Below are positions 7,085 through 14,701 of a DNA stretch of 64,000 bases, one piece after another. The number at the start of each line of letters is the position of its first letter. The first letter of the stretch is position 1. The notes below the pieces were generated by a model. That model worked only from the letters and a program-made list of their open reading frames with translations. It searched no databases and was not told where the DNA came from. The position numbers and the translations under genes were made by a program. The DNA is taken from NCBI RefSeq assembly GCF_006874425.1, contig NZ_VIJZ01000004.1, positions 248,001 to 312,000 of the forward strand, read 5' to 3'. Origin of the DNA: Paenibacillus ottowii. Its GTDB lineage: Bacteria; Bacillota; Bacilli; Paenibacillales; Paenibacillaceae.

Positions 7085-9637
7085 ATGATTAATGTGATAG
7101 GATTGGATGGCTGGAGGTTTAGGGCAGCACAAAGTGATGAGTGGCTCAGTGCGAAAGTCCCGGGCTGTGTGCATACTGATCTTTTGCGACATGGCAAAAT
7201 TCCTGATCCTTTTATCGGTATGAACGAGATGGAGGTACAGTGGATTGACAAGCAGGATTGGATATACGCAGCCTATTTTGAGATAGATGCCAATCAGTTC
7301 CAATGTCAGTGTGTTGAATTGGTGCTGGAAGGTTTAGACACATACGCAGATGTGAAAGTGAATGATCAGGCTGTCTTGTCGGCCGATAATATGTTTCGGA
7401 TTTGGAGACAGGATGTAAAGGCATTTGTTCAGCAAGGAAAAAATCGACTTGAAATCCGTTTTCGTTCTCCGATTATTGAAGATGTACCCAAGCTGGAAAG
7501 GTTGGGCTATGGACTTCCCGCACCGAATGATCAGTCCGAAATAGGTGGTTTGTCTGATAAAAAGGTAAGCGTTTTCGCTCGTAAGGCTCCCTATCACTAT
7601 GGTTGGGATTGGGGACCACGGCTGGTGACGAGCGGTATATGGAGAGAAGTTCGGATTGAAGCTTGGTCTGGTCTGAACGTGAGAGATTTATTTATTCGAC
7701 AGGATAAAGTGAGTACCGAGAGGGCTGAACTCACGGCAGTGGTAGAGATTGAAAATGCAGCTGAGGTTAGAGATGCCGAGTTGTGTATTTCTGCTGACGG
7801 CAGGGTGTGGTCCAAACCCGTTCGTCTGCGGAAGGGAAAGCAAACAGTGGAGCTGGGGCTAGTGATGAAGGAGCCGAAGCTGTGGTGGTGCCGTGGACTG
7901 GGGGACCCGCATCAGTATAGGTTTGCAGCTAAATTGAAGGAGCAAGCACAGGGAACTGTAATTGCGGAAAAATCAGTGAAAACGGGGCTGCGATCGATTC
8001 GCCTAATACGTGAGCGGGATACGGCAGGGGAGAGCTTCTATTTTGAGCTGAATGGAATCCCTGTATTTGCAAAGGGAGCGAACCATATTCCAAATGACAG
8101 CTTTGCTGCCGAAGTTACGTTGGAGCGATATCGGCATGAAATTGCCAGTGCGGCCGTCTCACATATGAATATGTTGCGGGTGTGGGGTGGTGGTATTTAT
8201 GAAGAAGACGTATTTTATGACCTTTGTGATGAATACGGCTTGCTCGTGTGGCAAGATTTTATGTTCGCATGCAGCATGTATCCGGGGGACCAGGCTTTTT
8301 TGGACAATGTAGCCCAGGAAGCCGAAGATAACATCAAGCGATTGCGCCGTCATCCTTGCATTGCGTTATGGTGCGGTAATAATGAGATTGATTCCGCATG
8401 GGCGCATTATGAAGAGAATGCGGGCTGGGGCTGGAAAAAGGCCTACACGCCTGAGCAGCGGGAGCGCCTATGGGAAGATTATGAAACCCTCTTCCACCGG
8501 ATTTTACCGGAGGCGGTAAATGCCTGGGCTCCGCAGACGGCATATTGGCCCTCCTCACCGCTAACTGATCTGACCGGAGATCGCAACCAGCATGCTCATC
8601 CATCTTCCACAGCCGGAGACATCCATTATTGGGGAGTATGGCATGCGTCTGAGCCGTTTGAAAATTATCACGTACATGTGGGCCGTTTTATGAGTGAGTA
8701 TGGCTTTCAGTCCTTTCCTGAATACAAGTCTGTTCGCGCTTATGCGGAAGAGAAGGATTTGGAACTGGAGTCTGCGGTGATGCTGGCACATCAGAAGAAC
8801 GGTTCGGGCAATCGCCTGATTCAAGAATACATGGAACGGTACATGCGGCAACCCAAGGATTTTCCATGTTTTCTGCTCATGAGCCAGGTTTTACAGGCAG
8901 AGGCAATGAAAATGGCTATTGAGGCCCATCGTCGCCACAAGCCCTATTGCATGGGGACATTATACTGGCAAATGAATGACTGCTGGCCCGTTGCCTCCTG
9001 GTCGAGCATGGACTATTTTGGTCGTTGGAAGGCGTTTCAATATACTGCAAAACGTAGTTTTGCTGATGTGCTGTTGAGTGCAGTGGATACAGAACAGGGA
9101 AGTAAGGAGCTGCATCTGGTTAACGATACGCTAGAGCCGATAGCAGGTACGCTGCATCTGACGCTTTTGCATATCCGTAGCAGTCAGGCTATCCGTGAAG
9201 AGAACGTTAAGGTAGAACAGCAAGCTGGCGGCGCGGGGATCGTACATGTACTGCCTGCCGATAAATGGCTGAATGGTCTGGACCGTACCGAGCACATGCT
9301 GGTCGCACGTCTGATACAGAACGATGAACAGGTGGCCGCCAGCGAAATTTATTTTGCAGCCACAAAAGAGATGGATTTACCACAGGCGAAAATTGAAGTG
9401 ACAGAGATACAGGGAAGTGAGGGCAGCAGGTTTACGCTTTGTTCGGATGTACTTGCCAGACATGTGTGGCTGAGCGCAGAGCAGGAAGGAATTTTCAGTG
9501 ACAACCATCTGGACCTGGCCCCTGGTGTTCCCAAAACCGTGGAGTTTCTGGCCTTGCGTAACGGCTCCACCACATTTGAGGCAGCTGCGCCAGGTACATT
9601 GACGGTACAATCATTGGTCAATTGGGTACAAGGTTAG
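7085..9637 (+). CDS. Beta-mannosidase, glycoside hydrolase family 2
   Basis: An 850-residue cytosolic exo-beta-mannosidase that releases mannose from the non-reducing end of beta-mannosides. The sequence has the GH2 order: sugar-binding jelly roll (GLDGWRF...PGCVHTDLL), PYHYGWDWGPRL, immunoglobulin-like domain, then the TIM barrel. The acid/base glutamate is in WCGNNEIDSAW (about E434) and the nucleophile in MSEYGFQSFPE (about E538). ALWCGNNE and GTLYWQMNDCWP are mannosidase-type. No signal peptide is seen. The start is the ATG at 7085, nine bases after GGGAGG; the longer reading frame from 7040 lacks a binding site. Regulation by the upstream LacI protein is likely. Confidence 0.94.
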   Translation: MINVIGLDGWRFRAAQSDEWLSAKVPGCVHTDLLRHGKIPDPFIGMNEMEVQWIDKQDWIYAAYFEIDANQFQCQCVELVLEGLDTYADVKVNDQAVLSADNMFRIWRQDVKAFVQQGKNRLEIRFRSPIIEDVPKLERLGYGLPAPNDQSEIGGLSDKKVSVFARKAPYHYGWDWGPRLVTSGIWREVRIEAWSGLNVRDLFIRQDKVSTERAELTAVVEIENAAEVRDAELCISADGRVWSKPVRLRKGKQTVELGLVMKEPKLWWCRGLGDPHQYRFAAKLKEQAQGTVIAEKSVKTGLRSIRLIRERDTAGESFYFELNGIPVFAKGANHIPNDSFAAEVTLERYRHEIASAAVSHMNMLRVWGGGIYEEDVFYDLCDEYGLLVWQDFMFACSMYPGDQAFLDNVAQEAEDNIKRLRRHPCIALWCGNNEIDSAWAHYEENAGWGWKKAYTPEQRERLWEDYETLFHRILPEAVNAWAPQTAYWPSSPLTDLTGDRNQHAHPSSTAGDIHYWGVWHASEPFENYHVHVGRFMSEYGFQSFPEYKSVRAYAEEKDLELESAVMLAHQKNGSGNRLIQEYMERYMRQPKDFPCFLLMSQVLQAEAMKMAIEAHRRHKPYCMGTLYWQMNDCWPVASWSSMDYFGRWKAFQYTAKRSFADVLLSAVDTEQGSKELHLVNDTLEPIAGTLHLTLLHIRSSQAIREENVKVEQQAGGAGIVHVLPADKWLNGLDRTEHMLVARLIQNDEQVAASEIYFAATKEMDLPQAKIEVTEIQGSEGSRFTLCSDVLARHVWLSAEQEGIFSDNHLDLAPGVPKTVEFLALRNGSTTFEAAAPGTLTVQSLVNWVQG

Positions 9638-10077
9638 AGAACAGTAGAACCTTATCCACGTTGAAGCAGATGATGGACAATGAAAATCCTTTTCAACTGG
9701 CTGAAATATTCAAAAAACATACGATTGGTAGAAGGCTTGTAGGGAAATCGGTGAGAAGTGTTTCAGCAGGGGGAAGCTGGATTGCGACATTACCCGGGAA
9801 ATGCTGCCTAAGATTTAGTCTAATAGATGGTTCTGTTTGATCAGACAGTCTGCATTCGTATGTCGCCTACCTGTAAGTGAAGTCTGAAATATAGTAAGCA
9901 TCTGTTTTCCGGGGATACGAGGTCAATTCCGGGAGAACAGATGCTTTTTTAATCGTCATGTTATGCAGAGTGGAGCGCTTCCATTGAGCTTGAGGCCATT
10001 GTGGTGTACACTGACCAGAACAGGTGTAAATTGGAACGTCAGGAAGGCTGAACAGTTACAAGGAGGAAAAGAAACAG
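9638..10077 (+). other. Intergenic region, 440 bp
   Basis: I see no convincing gene. An open frame at 9622-9840 overlaps the mannosidase end, has no ribosome binding site and resembles nothing I know. The region holds the terminator at 9897-9950 and, at its right end, AAGGAGG before the DUF1361 gene. Confidence 0.5.
9897..9950 (+). terminator. Terminator downstream of beta-mannosidase gene
   Basis: AGCATCTGTT pairs with AACAGATGCT, with an inner CCGG/CCGG element in the loop, followed by six T. Confidence 0.8.
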
Positions 10078-10788
10078 ATGTATGCCCGTTTAAGATCGCT
10101 AAATTACCCAGTTAAACTTTACATTTTTTTGGCACTGGCCGTATGCTCCGTAATCAGTACTTTGTGGATCATTAACGTGAGACTGCCCTCAGGGGACCGC
10201 CCTTATTTTTTTATTTGGTGGAATATGATGCTGGCCTGGATTCCTATGCTGCTGACGCTTCTGCTTGATGTCATTCATTGCTCTTGGAGACGGGGAACGA
10301 GGACATTTTTGCTCTGGGTCATAGGGGCAGATTTGATCACAGATTTGCTGCATGTATTTGCTAGGTATCCATTTCTAGGTGAGCATCATTTTTGGGGCAA
10401 TCCGTACTTTTGGAATCATACATTAGGGATGCTGCTGGTAGCTGTCCTTGGTCTTACAATGGGGTTTGTATCGCTCGAATCCGTACGACAGTTGGTACAG
10501 CGTGCACGGGGCGGGATTGTCAGCTGGTTGTTTATGCTGGCGGTACTCCTGCTAAGTAGCCTGGGGATTTATATTGGCCGTTTCTTTCGAGGAAACACAT
10601 GGGATATTGTTTCTGCACCGTCCCAGTTGTACACACAAGTATCCTCCATATGGGCGGATTCCTTGCAACGCACTCATTTTGTGGAGTTTAGCGGGATGGT
10701 ATTCGTTATTTTACTCGTTAGCTATATATCCACGATGTGCGTGATTTGGATGGGGAACAGCCGCCGGAACGACCGATATTACTGGTGA
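10078..10788 (+). CDS. DUF1361 family membrane protein
   Basis: A 236-residue integral membrane protein of unknown function with about six hydrophobic segments. The stretch IWWNMMLAWIPMLLTLLLD followed by LITDLLHV, a position that in many family members reads LITDLFHL, and the final VFVILLVSYIS helix fit DUF1361. AAGGAGG precedes the ATG. It begins a rightward set with ywbE and a DUF2238 gene, with a 70-base gap to ywbE. Confidence 0.78.
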   Translation: MYARLRSLNYPVKLYIFLALAVCSVISTLWIINVRLPSGDRPYFFIWWNMMLAWIPMLLTLLLDVIHCSWRRGTRTFLLWVIGADLITDLLHVFARYPFLGEHHFWGNPYFWNHTLGMLLVAVLGLTMGFVSLESVRQLVQRARGGIVSWLFMLAVLLLSSLGIYIGRFFRGNTWDIVSAPSQLYTQVSSIWADSLQRTHFVEFSGMVFVILLVSYISTMCVIWMGNSRRNDRYYW

Positions 10789-10858
10789 TTACGATGGGGC
10801 TGAGTGGTTGAATATCATCATAAGATAATAATGTAAACACGAAGGAGGAATAGCCACA

Positions 10859-11062
10859 ATGAATGGACAGAATCGATCGGATATTCGCGCTGGTCTTCAG
10901 GTGGATATTGTGCTTAAAAAGGATCAGCTTACGGGGAAGCTGACGCGAGGAACGGTGAAGGATATTTTGACCAACTCCCCGCGTCATCCACATGGAATCA
11001 AAGTGCGTTTGACAGACGGACAGGTTGGGCGGGTCAAACATATTGTATTGGATAAAGGATAG
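10859..11062 (+). CDS. ywbE: YwbE family small protein (DUF2196)
   Basis: A 67-residue protein of unknown function that is conserved across Bacilli and other bacteria. Its sequence MNGQNRSDIRAGLQVDIV...LTRGTVKDILTNSPRHPHGIKVRL...GQVGRV is nearly the whole of the YwbE signature, a small SH3-like beta fold. GAAGGAGGAA precedes the ATG by about nine bases. A DUF2238 gene follows after 26 bases and probably shares its transcript. Confidence 0.93.
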   Translation: MNGQNRSDIRAGLQVDIVLKKDQLTGKLTRGTVKDILTNSPRHPHGIKVRLTDGQVGRVKHIVLDKG

Positions 11063-11088
11063 AGCTTTGGGCTCAGGAGGAATGATGT

Positions 11089-11721
11089 ATGAACCAGACA
11101 ACGGCATGGTCTAAAAATGATCGCTATCCGCTTGTTTTACTTGTACTGATGGTGCTTGCCCTCGTTTGGTCCTTGATTCGCCCAGCGGATTATTTTACAT
11201 GGGTACTGGAAGTTCTCCCGGCGGTTTTGGGGGCTGTATTACTGACAACTTTTTACCGACGATTTCGTTTTACCAATCTGGTATACACCCTGATCTGGCT
11301 ACATGCACTGATCCTGATTGTCGGTGGGCACTACACCTATGCCGAAATGCCGCTGTTTAACTGGATTCGGGATACGTTTGGGCTGGAGCGCAATTATTAT
11401 GATCGACTTGGGCATTTTGTCCAAGGTTTTGTGCCTGCACTCATTGTTAGGGAAGTACTGCTGCGTAAGACAGCTCTGGGAAGCGGGAGCTGGCTCACTT
11501 TTCTAACGGTTAGCGTGTGTCTTGCGATCAGTGCTGGATACGAACTGATTGAGTTTGCTGTAGCCAAAGCAACCGGTACGGCAGCAGAAGCCTTTTTGGG
11601 GACACAGGGAGATGTATGGGATACTCAATGGGATATGCTCCTTGCGTTCATCGGTGCCCTGACAGCGGTGATTTTGTTAAGCGGGGTACATAACAAGCTG
11701 CTCAAACAGCTAAAAGTGTAG
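11089..11721 (+). CDS. DUF2238 family membrane protein (YjdF-like)
   Basis: A 210-residue protein with about six membrane helices. The motifs GGHYTYAEMPLFNWIRD, YDRLGHFVQGFVPALIVREVLLR, YELIEFAVAKATG and FLGTQGDVWDTQWDMLLAFIGA are those of DUF2238/YjdF proteins. These carry conserved polar residues (H, E, D) inside helices; no function is established. AGGAGG lies nine bases before the ATG. It is the last gene of the DUF1361-ywbE-DUF2238 set. Confidence 0.9.
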   Translation: MNQTTAWSKNDRYPLVLLVLMVLALVWSLIRPADYFTWVLEVLPAVLGAVLLTTFYRRFRFTNLVYTLIWLHALILIVGGHYTYAEMPLFNWIRDTFGLERNYYDRLGHFVQGFVPALIVREVLLRKTALGSGSWLTFLTVSVCLAISAGYELIEFAVAKATGTAAEAFLGTQGDVWDTQWDMLLAFIGALTAVILLSGVHNKLLKQLKV

Positions 11722-11776
11722 CAGGGTTTCTTTTTTAGACGCTTTTTATTACCGTAGTTTTGAATTTTGTTGAGGA

Positions 11777-12946
11777 TTATATTCGCGTCACCGGTCGACT
11801 GTCGAGATGCAGAGTCGCTGCCTCCATGTAGCTGTCCAGCAGCCGCTCAAAAATACGATCCCATGTCTGCTCCAGGCAGTATGCTCTACCGGTTCTGGAC
11901 AGAAAGTTGCAAAGTGAGGCATCCTCGTACAACAGATGTACAGCTTTGGCAAAGGCAGCGGCGTCCCCAGCTGGACACAGTAACCCCGTTTTCCCATGGA
12001 TTACATTATCTTTCACCCCGCCTTCATTTGCGCCGATCACGGGTGTGCCGCTGGCCATAGCCTCCAAAACGACATTACCAAAGGTTTCTGTAGTGGAGGG
12101 AAATAGAAATACATCGGCTGCAGCGTACAATTCTGCTAATTCCGGTCCTTTCACAAAACCAAGCCAATGGACGGCGTGCTCTGGCACCCCGATGTCTGTT
12201 GCAGTTCTGAACTCAAATAATGGGCCGTCTCCTGCAATGACCAGCACAGCGCCTGCGCGGACATCGTCGGGTAACTGGAGATAGGAGTCCAGCAACGTGT
12301 CGATCCCCTTTTCCGGTGCAAGTCTGCCAACATACAAAATAACAAATGCGTCTGCGCGAACGCCCCATTTTTCCCATATCGCTTCGCGATTCACTGTGGG
12401 CTGGAAGCGGTCGGTATCAATGCCTCTACCCCAGATTTCGAGCTGTCCCATTCCTTTATTGCGCAACAATTCCAGGGTTGACCGGGAGGGGACATACATC
12501 CTTTCACAATGTCTATGAAACCAGAGCATGTATTTCCATAGCGCGGGTTCAAGCCAGCGAAGCTTGTAATATTCGAGGTACTTATCAAAGTGGGTGTGAT
12601 AGGAGGCGACGAGTGGAATATGATGTTTGGCAGCGTAGCTTGTTCCGTACAAGCCCAGGTTAAACGGAGTAGCAACATGAATTAAATGCGGGGAAAAGGC
12701 TGACAGGCGCTCGTTAATTTGTTTGGCATTAGGGATCGCGAGTCTGCATTCCCGGTACAATAAAAAGGGAATACTTCGAAATCGCTCCACGCCCGGTCCA
12801 GAAGACAGATGATGGTCTGCCTCCGGGGCAAAGACAAGTGTAGATACCCCATGCGTCTCCAAATAGCCAATCCATCGTTCCAGTGTCAGAGCAGCGCCAT
12901 TGACATCAGGCGTATATGTGTCTGTAAATAATGCCACTCGAAGCAT
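11777..12946 (-). CDS. Family 4 glycosyltransferase
   Basis: A 389-residue GT-B fold retaining glycosyltransferase. The N-terminal half opens MLRVALFTDTYTPDVNGAA, the pattern of GT4 enzymes that glycosylate diacylglycerol or phosphatidylinositol-type lipids. The C-terminal donor half has VGRLAPEKGIDTLL, then the EX7E-type segment FPSTTETFGNVVLEAMASGTPVI. No membrane helix is obvious, so it would act on the inner face of the membrane. Start at 12946, nine bases after GGAGG. Neighbours give no pathway context, and donor and acceptor are unknown. Confidence 0.88.
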   Translation of the reverse strand: MLRVALFTDTYTPDVNGAALTLERWIGYLETHGVSTLVFAPEADHHLSSGPGVERFRSIPFLLYRECRLAIPNAKQINERLSAFSPHLIHVATPFNLGLYGTSYAAKHHIPLVASYHTHFDKYLEYYKLRWLEPALWKYMLWFHRHCERMYVPSRSTLELLRNKGMGQLEIWGRGIDTDRFQPTVNREAIWEKWGVRADAFVILYVGRLAPEKGIDTLLDSYLQLPDDVRAGAVLVIAGDGPLFEFRTATDIGVPEHAVHWLGFVKGPELAELYAAADVFLFPSTTETFGNVVLEAMASGTPVIGANEGGVKDNVIHGKTGLLCPAGDAAAFAKAVHLLYEDASLCNFLSRTGRAYCLEQTWDRIFERLLDSYMEAATLHLDSRPVTRI

Positions 12947-13122
12947 GCCTTCATTCCTCCTCCGCCATTCTCATTTATCCTATGACGTTCCAGGGGAGTC
13001 CGCTTGGAGGCTCCGGCTTTTATTGTGTCATGATTTTGTTTACGGGCTTGCCGGGTTTTGTAAAAGTTGCCCATGGGACGGGCCCTTTCAGGTTTATTCC
13101 AGTATTTTCTAATCCATAGCAT
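12886..13122 (-). CDS. Possible small basic protein (doubtful)
   Basis: A 78-codon frame starting with the ATG at 13122, eight bases after AGGAAG, encodes a lysine- and arginine-rich peptide. It overlaps the glycosyltransferase start by 61 bases in another frame, which argues against it. I do not recognise it. It may instead be untranslated leader of the glycosyltransferase gene. Confidence 0.22.
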   Translation of the reverse strand: MLWIRKYWNKPERARPMGNFYKTRQARKQNHDTIKAGASKRTPLERHRINENGGGGMKACFEWHYLQTHIRLMSMALL

Positions 13123-13315
13123 GATGAGTTCTTCCTGTGATGCTGATGCATATAGAGGAATTCTGTTGATATGTATTCTAGCAGGCACTATACATTTCAT
13201 AATTATTCCTGATCTTTGATGGTTTGGGGTAATAATAAAACATGGACTTTGTCTTGAAATTTCATTATAGTAATTCGGTATGAATAAATTTGAAGGGTAA
13301 GCAGGAGGGATGGCT
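13123..13315 (+). other. Divergent intergenic segment
   Basis: Between the glycosyltransferase and the exporter gene there are 369 bases without a firm gene. The right part is AT-rich with promoter-like elements such as TTGAAA near 13252, and ends in GCAGGAGGG before the exporter start. No repeat or terminator is evident. Confidence 0.4.
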
Positions 13316-14341
13316 TTGGCTTTTGGAGCACGGGTGTTAAAAACGGGAATCGCAGTGACGCTCGCCCTTTTTCTGAGCACGCTTTTGAACACCCATTCGC
13401 CTGTGGGGGCAGCGATAGCCGCTATTTTTGCCATGCAACCGTCGATATATAGGTCGTGGCGTTATTTTCTGGATCAACTCCAAACAAGCACATTAGGTGC
13501 GATTATGGCGTTGCTGGGCGGAATGGTATTTTCAAATGAGCCGATTGCGGTCGGATTGGTATGTGTATTGGTACTTATGATATGTCTGAAAATAAACATG
13601 GCGGATACGGTGGGATTGACACTTGTGACTGTGGTTTCTGTCATGGAAGCTTCAGGAGACTGGAAATTTGCGGTTACCCGCTTTGCGCTGACTCTGATCG
13701 GGATTGTGTCTGCTTTTGTCATCAACATTACCGTTTTTCCTCCCAAACCGAAGAGGCAGTTTAACAACCAGATTCAAAATGTATTTAACAGCATGTCGTT
13801 GCTGCTGCGAACTGCCATTTCCGACGAGATTAAGGAGTCTGTCTTTAGAGAGGAAAAAGGAAATTTAGAGGGAGCCATTAAATCACTGTCGGACAAATAT
13901 CATTTGTTCGAGGAGGAGCAGAAAAAGCTCAAGCGCAACAAGTTTAGCCAGACGAGACAAATGGTCGTATACAAACAAATGCTTGAAAGTTTGCATAAAG
14001 GATACGAGGTGTTGGACGCGGTGGAAAGGCACTACTTCCAGTCTTTACGTCCAAAGGGAACAGATGCATTTTTTGACGACCATCTGGAGCGGCTGATTCG
14101 TTTCCACGAGCACGCTCTGCTGAAATTTGAAAATAAGCTCAAACCCAATGAGGAAGAAAGTGAATTGTTTGAGCAGGCCAACGGTGAATTTATGAAGCAG
14201 GCCATTACACGTTTTGACCATTGTCAGGAGGGAATGCTGCGGCTTTCCATTGTAGCTGCGACGATGTATGACTATGGTCATCAGCTGGAGCGATTGAGCA
14301 GACTGGCCGATCATATTCATCCTGTGGAAGAGAGTCGATAG
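13316..14341 (+). CDS. Aromatic acid exporter family membrane protein (ArAE/FUSC type)
   Basis: A 341-residue protein with an N-terminal membrane half and a cytosolic helical half. The start GARVLKTGIAVTLALFLSTLL...PVGAAIAAIFAMQPSIYRSWRYFLDQLQTSTLGAIMA is the ArAE_1 (DUF939) pattern: six helices with the conserved QPS..S.....R..GT motif. The C-terminal part (residues about 150-340) is charged and coiled-coil-like. An ATG at 13310 directly abuts AGGAGGG, leaving no room for initiation, so I prefer the TTG at 13316, seven bases from GGAGG. The substrate is unknown. Confidence 0.85.
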   Translation: MAFGARVLKTGIAVTLALFLSTLLNTHSPVGAAIAAIFAMQPSIYRSWRYFLDQLQTSTLGAIMALLGGMVFSNEPIAVGLVCVLVLMICLKINMADTVGLTLVTVVSVMEASGDWKFAVTRFALTLIGIVSAFVINITVFPPKPKRQFNNQIQNVFNSMSLLLRTAISDEIKESVFREEKGNLEGAIKSLSDKYHLFEEEQKKLKRNKFSQTRQMVVYKQMLESLHKGYEVLDAVERHYFQSLRPKGTDAFFDDHLERLIRFHEHALLKFENKLKPNEEESELFEQANGEFMKQAITRFDHCQEGMLRLSIVAATMYDYGHQLERLSRLADHIHPVEESR

Positions 14342-14360
14342 GCCAATTTTGAAAAAAAGA

Positions 14361-14403
14361 GAGCGACCGCATTCATCAATCCGATGGACGGTCGCTTTTT
14401 TAT
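14361..14403 (+). terminator. Terminator after the ArAE-type gene
   Basis: GAGCGACCG pairs with CGGTCGCT across a 19-base loop, followed by a run of T. Confidence 0.85.
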
Positions 14404-14701
14404 GTAATGAATTTAAGGATATAGGAACAGGCTAATGGAAGGTTGCCAGAAAACACAAAAAAAGCCCGCTGGTTGCGAACAGGGACTGAACTTGCTACAA
14501 TAGAGGATGCTATGTTTTACATAGTAAAGCCGTGTTGCATAAGTTGTTAACACACTTACTATTATATTATAGCATGCTTCAAAGGAATAGTCAATTTTCA
14601 CGGATCAGGGGGATGTGAAGAGTATGCCCGGGTCCATAATAGAGCCATAGTTTGTACACAAGGGAGCCCTGCACGGAGCAGGAGGAAACGGAACAGGAGC
14701 G
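14404..14701 (+). other. Upstream region of helD
   Basis: About 300 bases without a gene. An AT-rich stretch at 14544-14572 (TTGTTA ... TATTAT) may be the helD promoter but its spacing is poor. Two purine-rich blocks, GCAGGAGGAA and ACAGGAGCG, precede the helD ATG; the second is at initiating distance. Confidence 0.35.

Noticed and set aside
9622-9840. 72-codon frame downstream of the beta-mannosidase gene
   Set aside because: Overlaps the mannosidase end, has no ribosome binding site and no protein-like pattern.
12886-13434. 182-codon minus-strand frame spanning two real gene starts
   Set aside because: It covers the starts of both the glycosyltransferase and the exporter in shadow frames. 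Only the short internal ATG version is kept, as doubtful.
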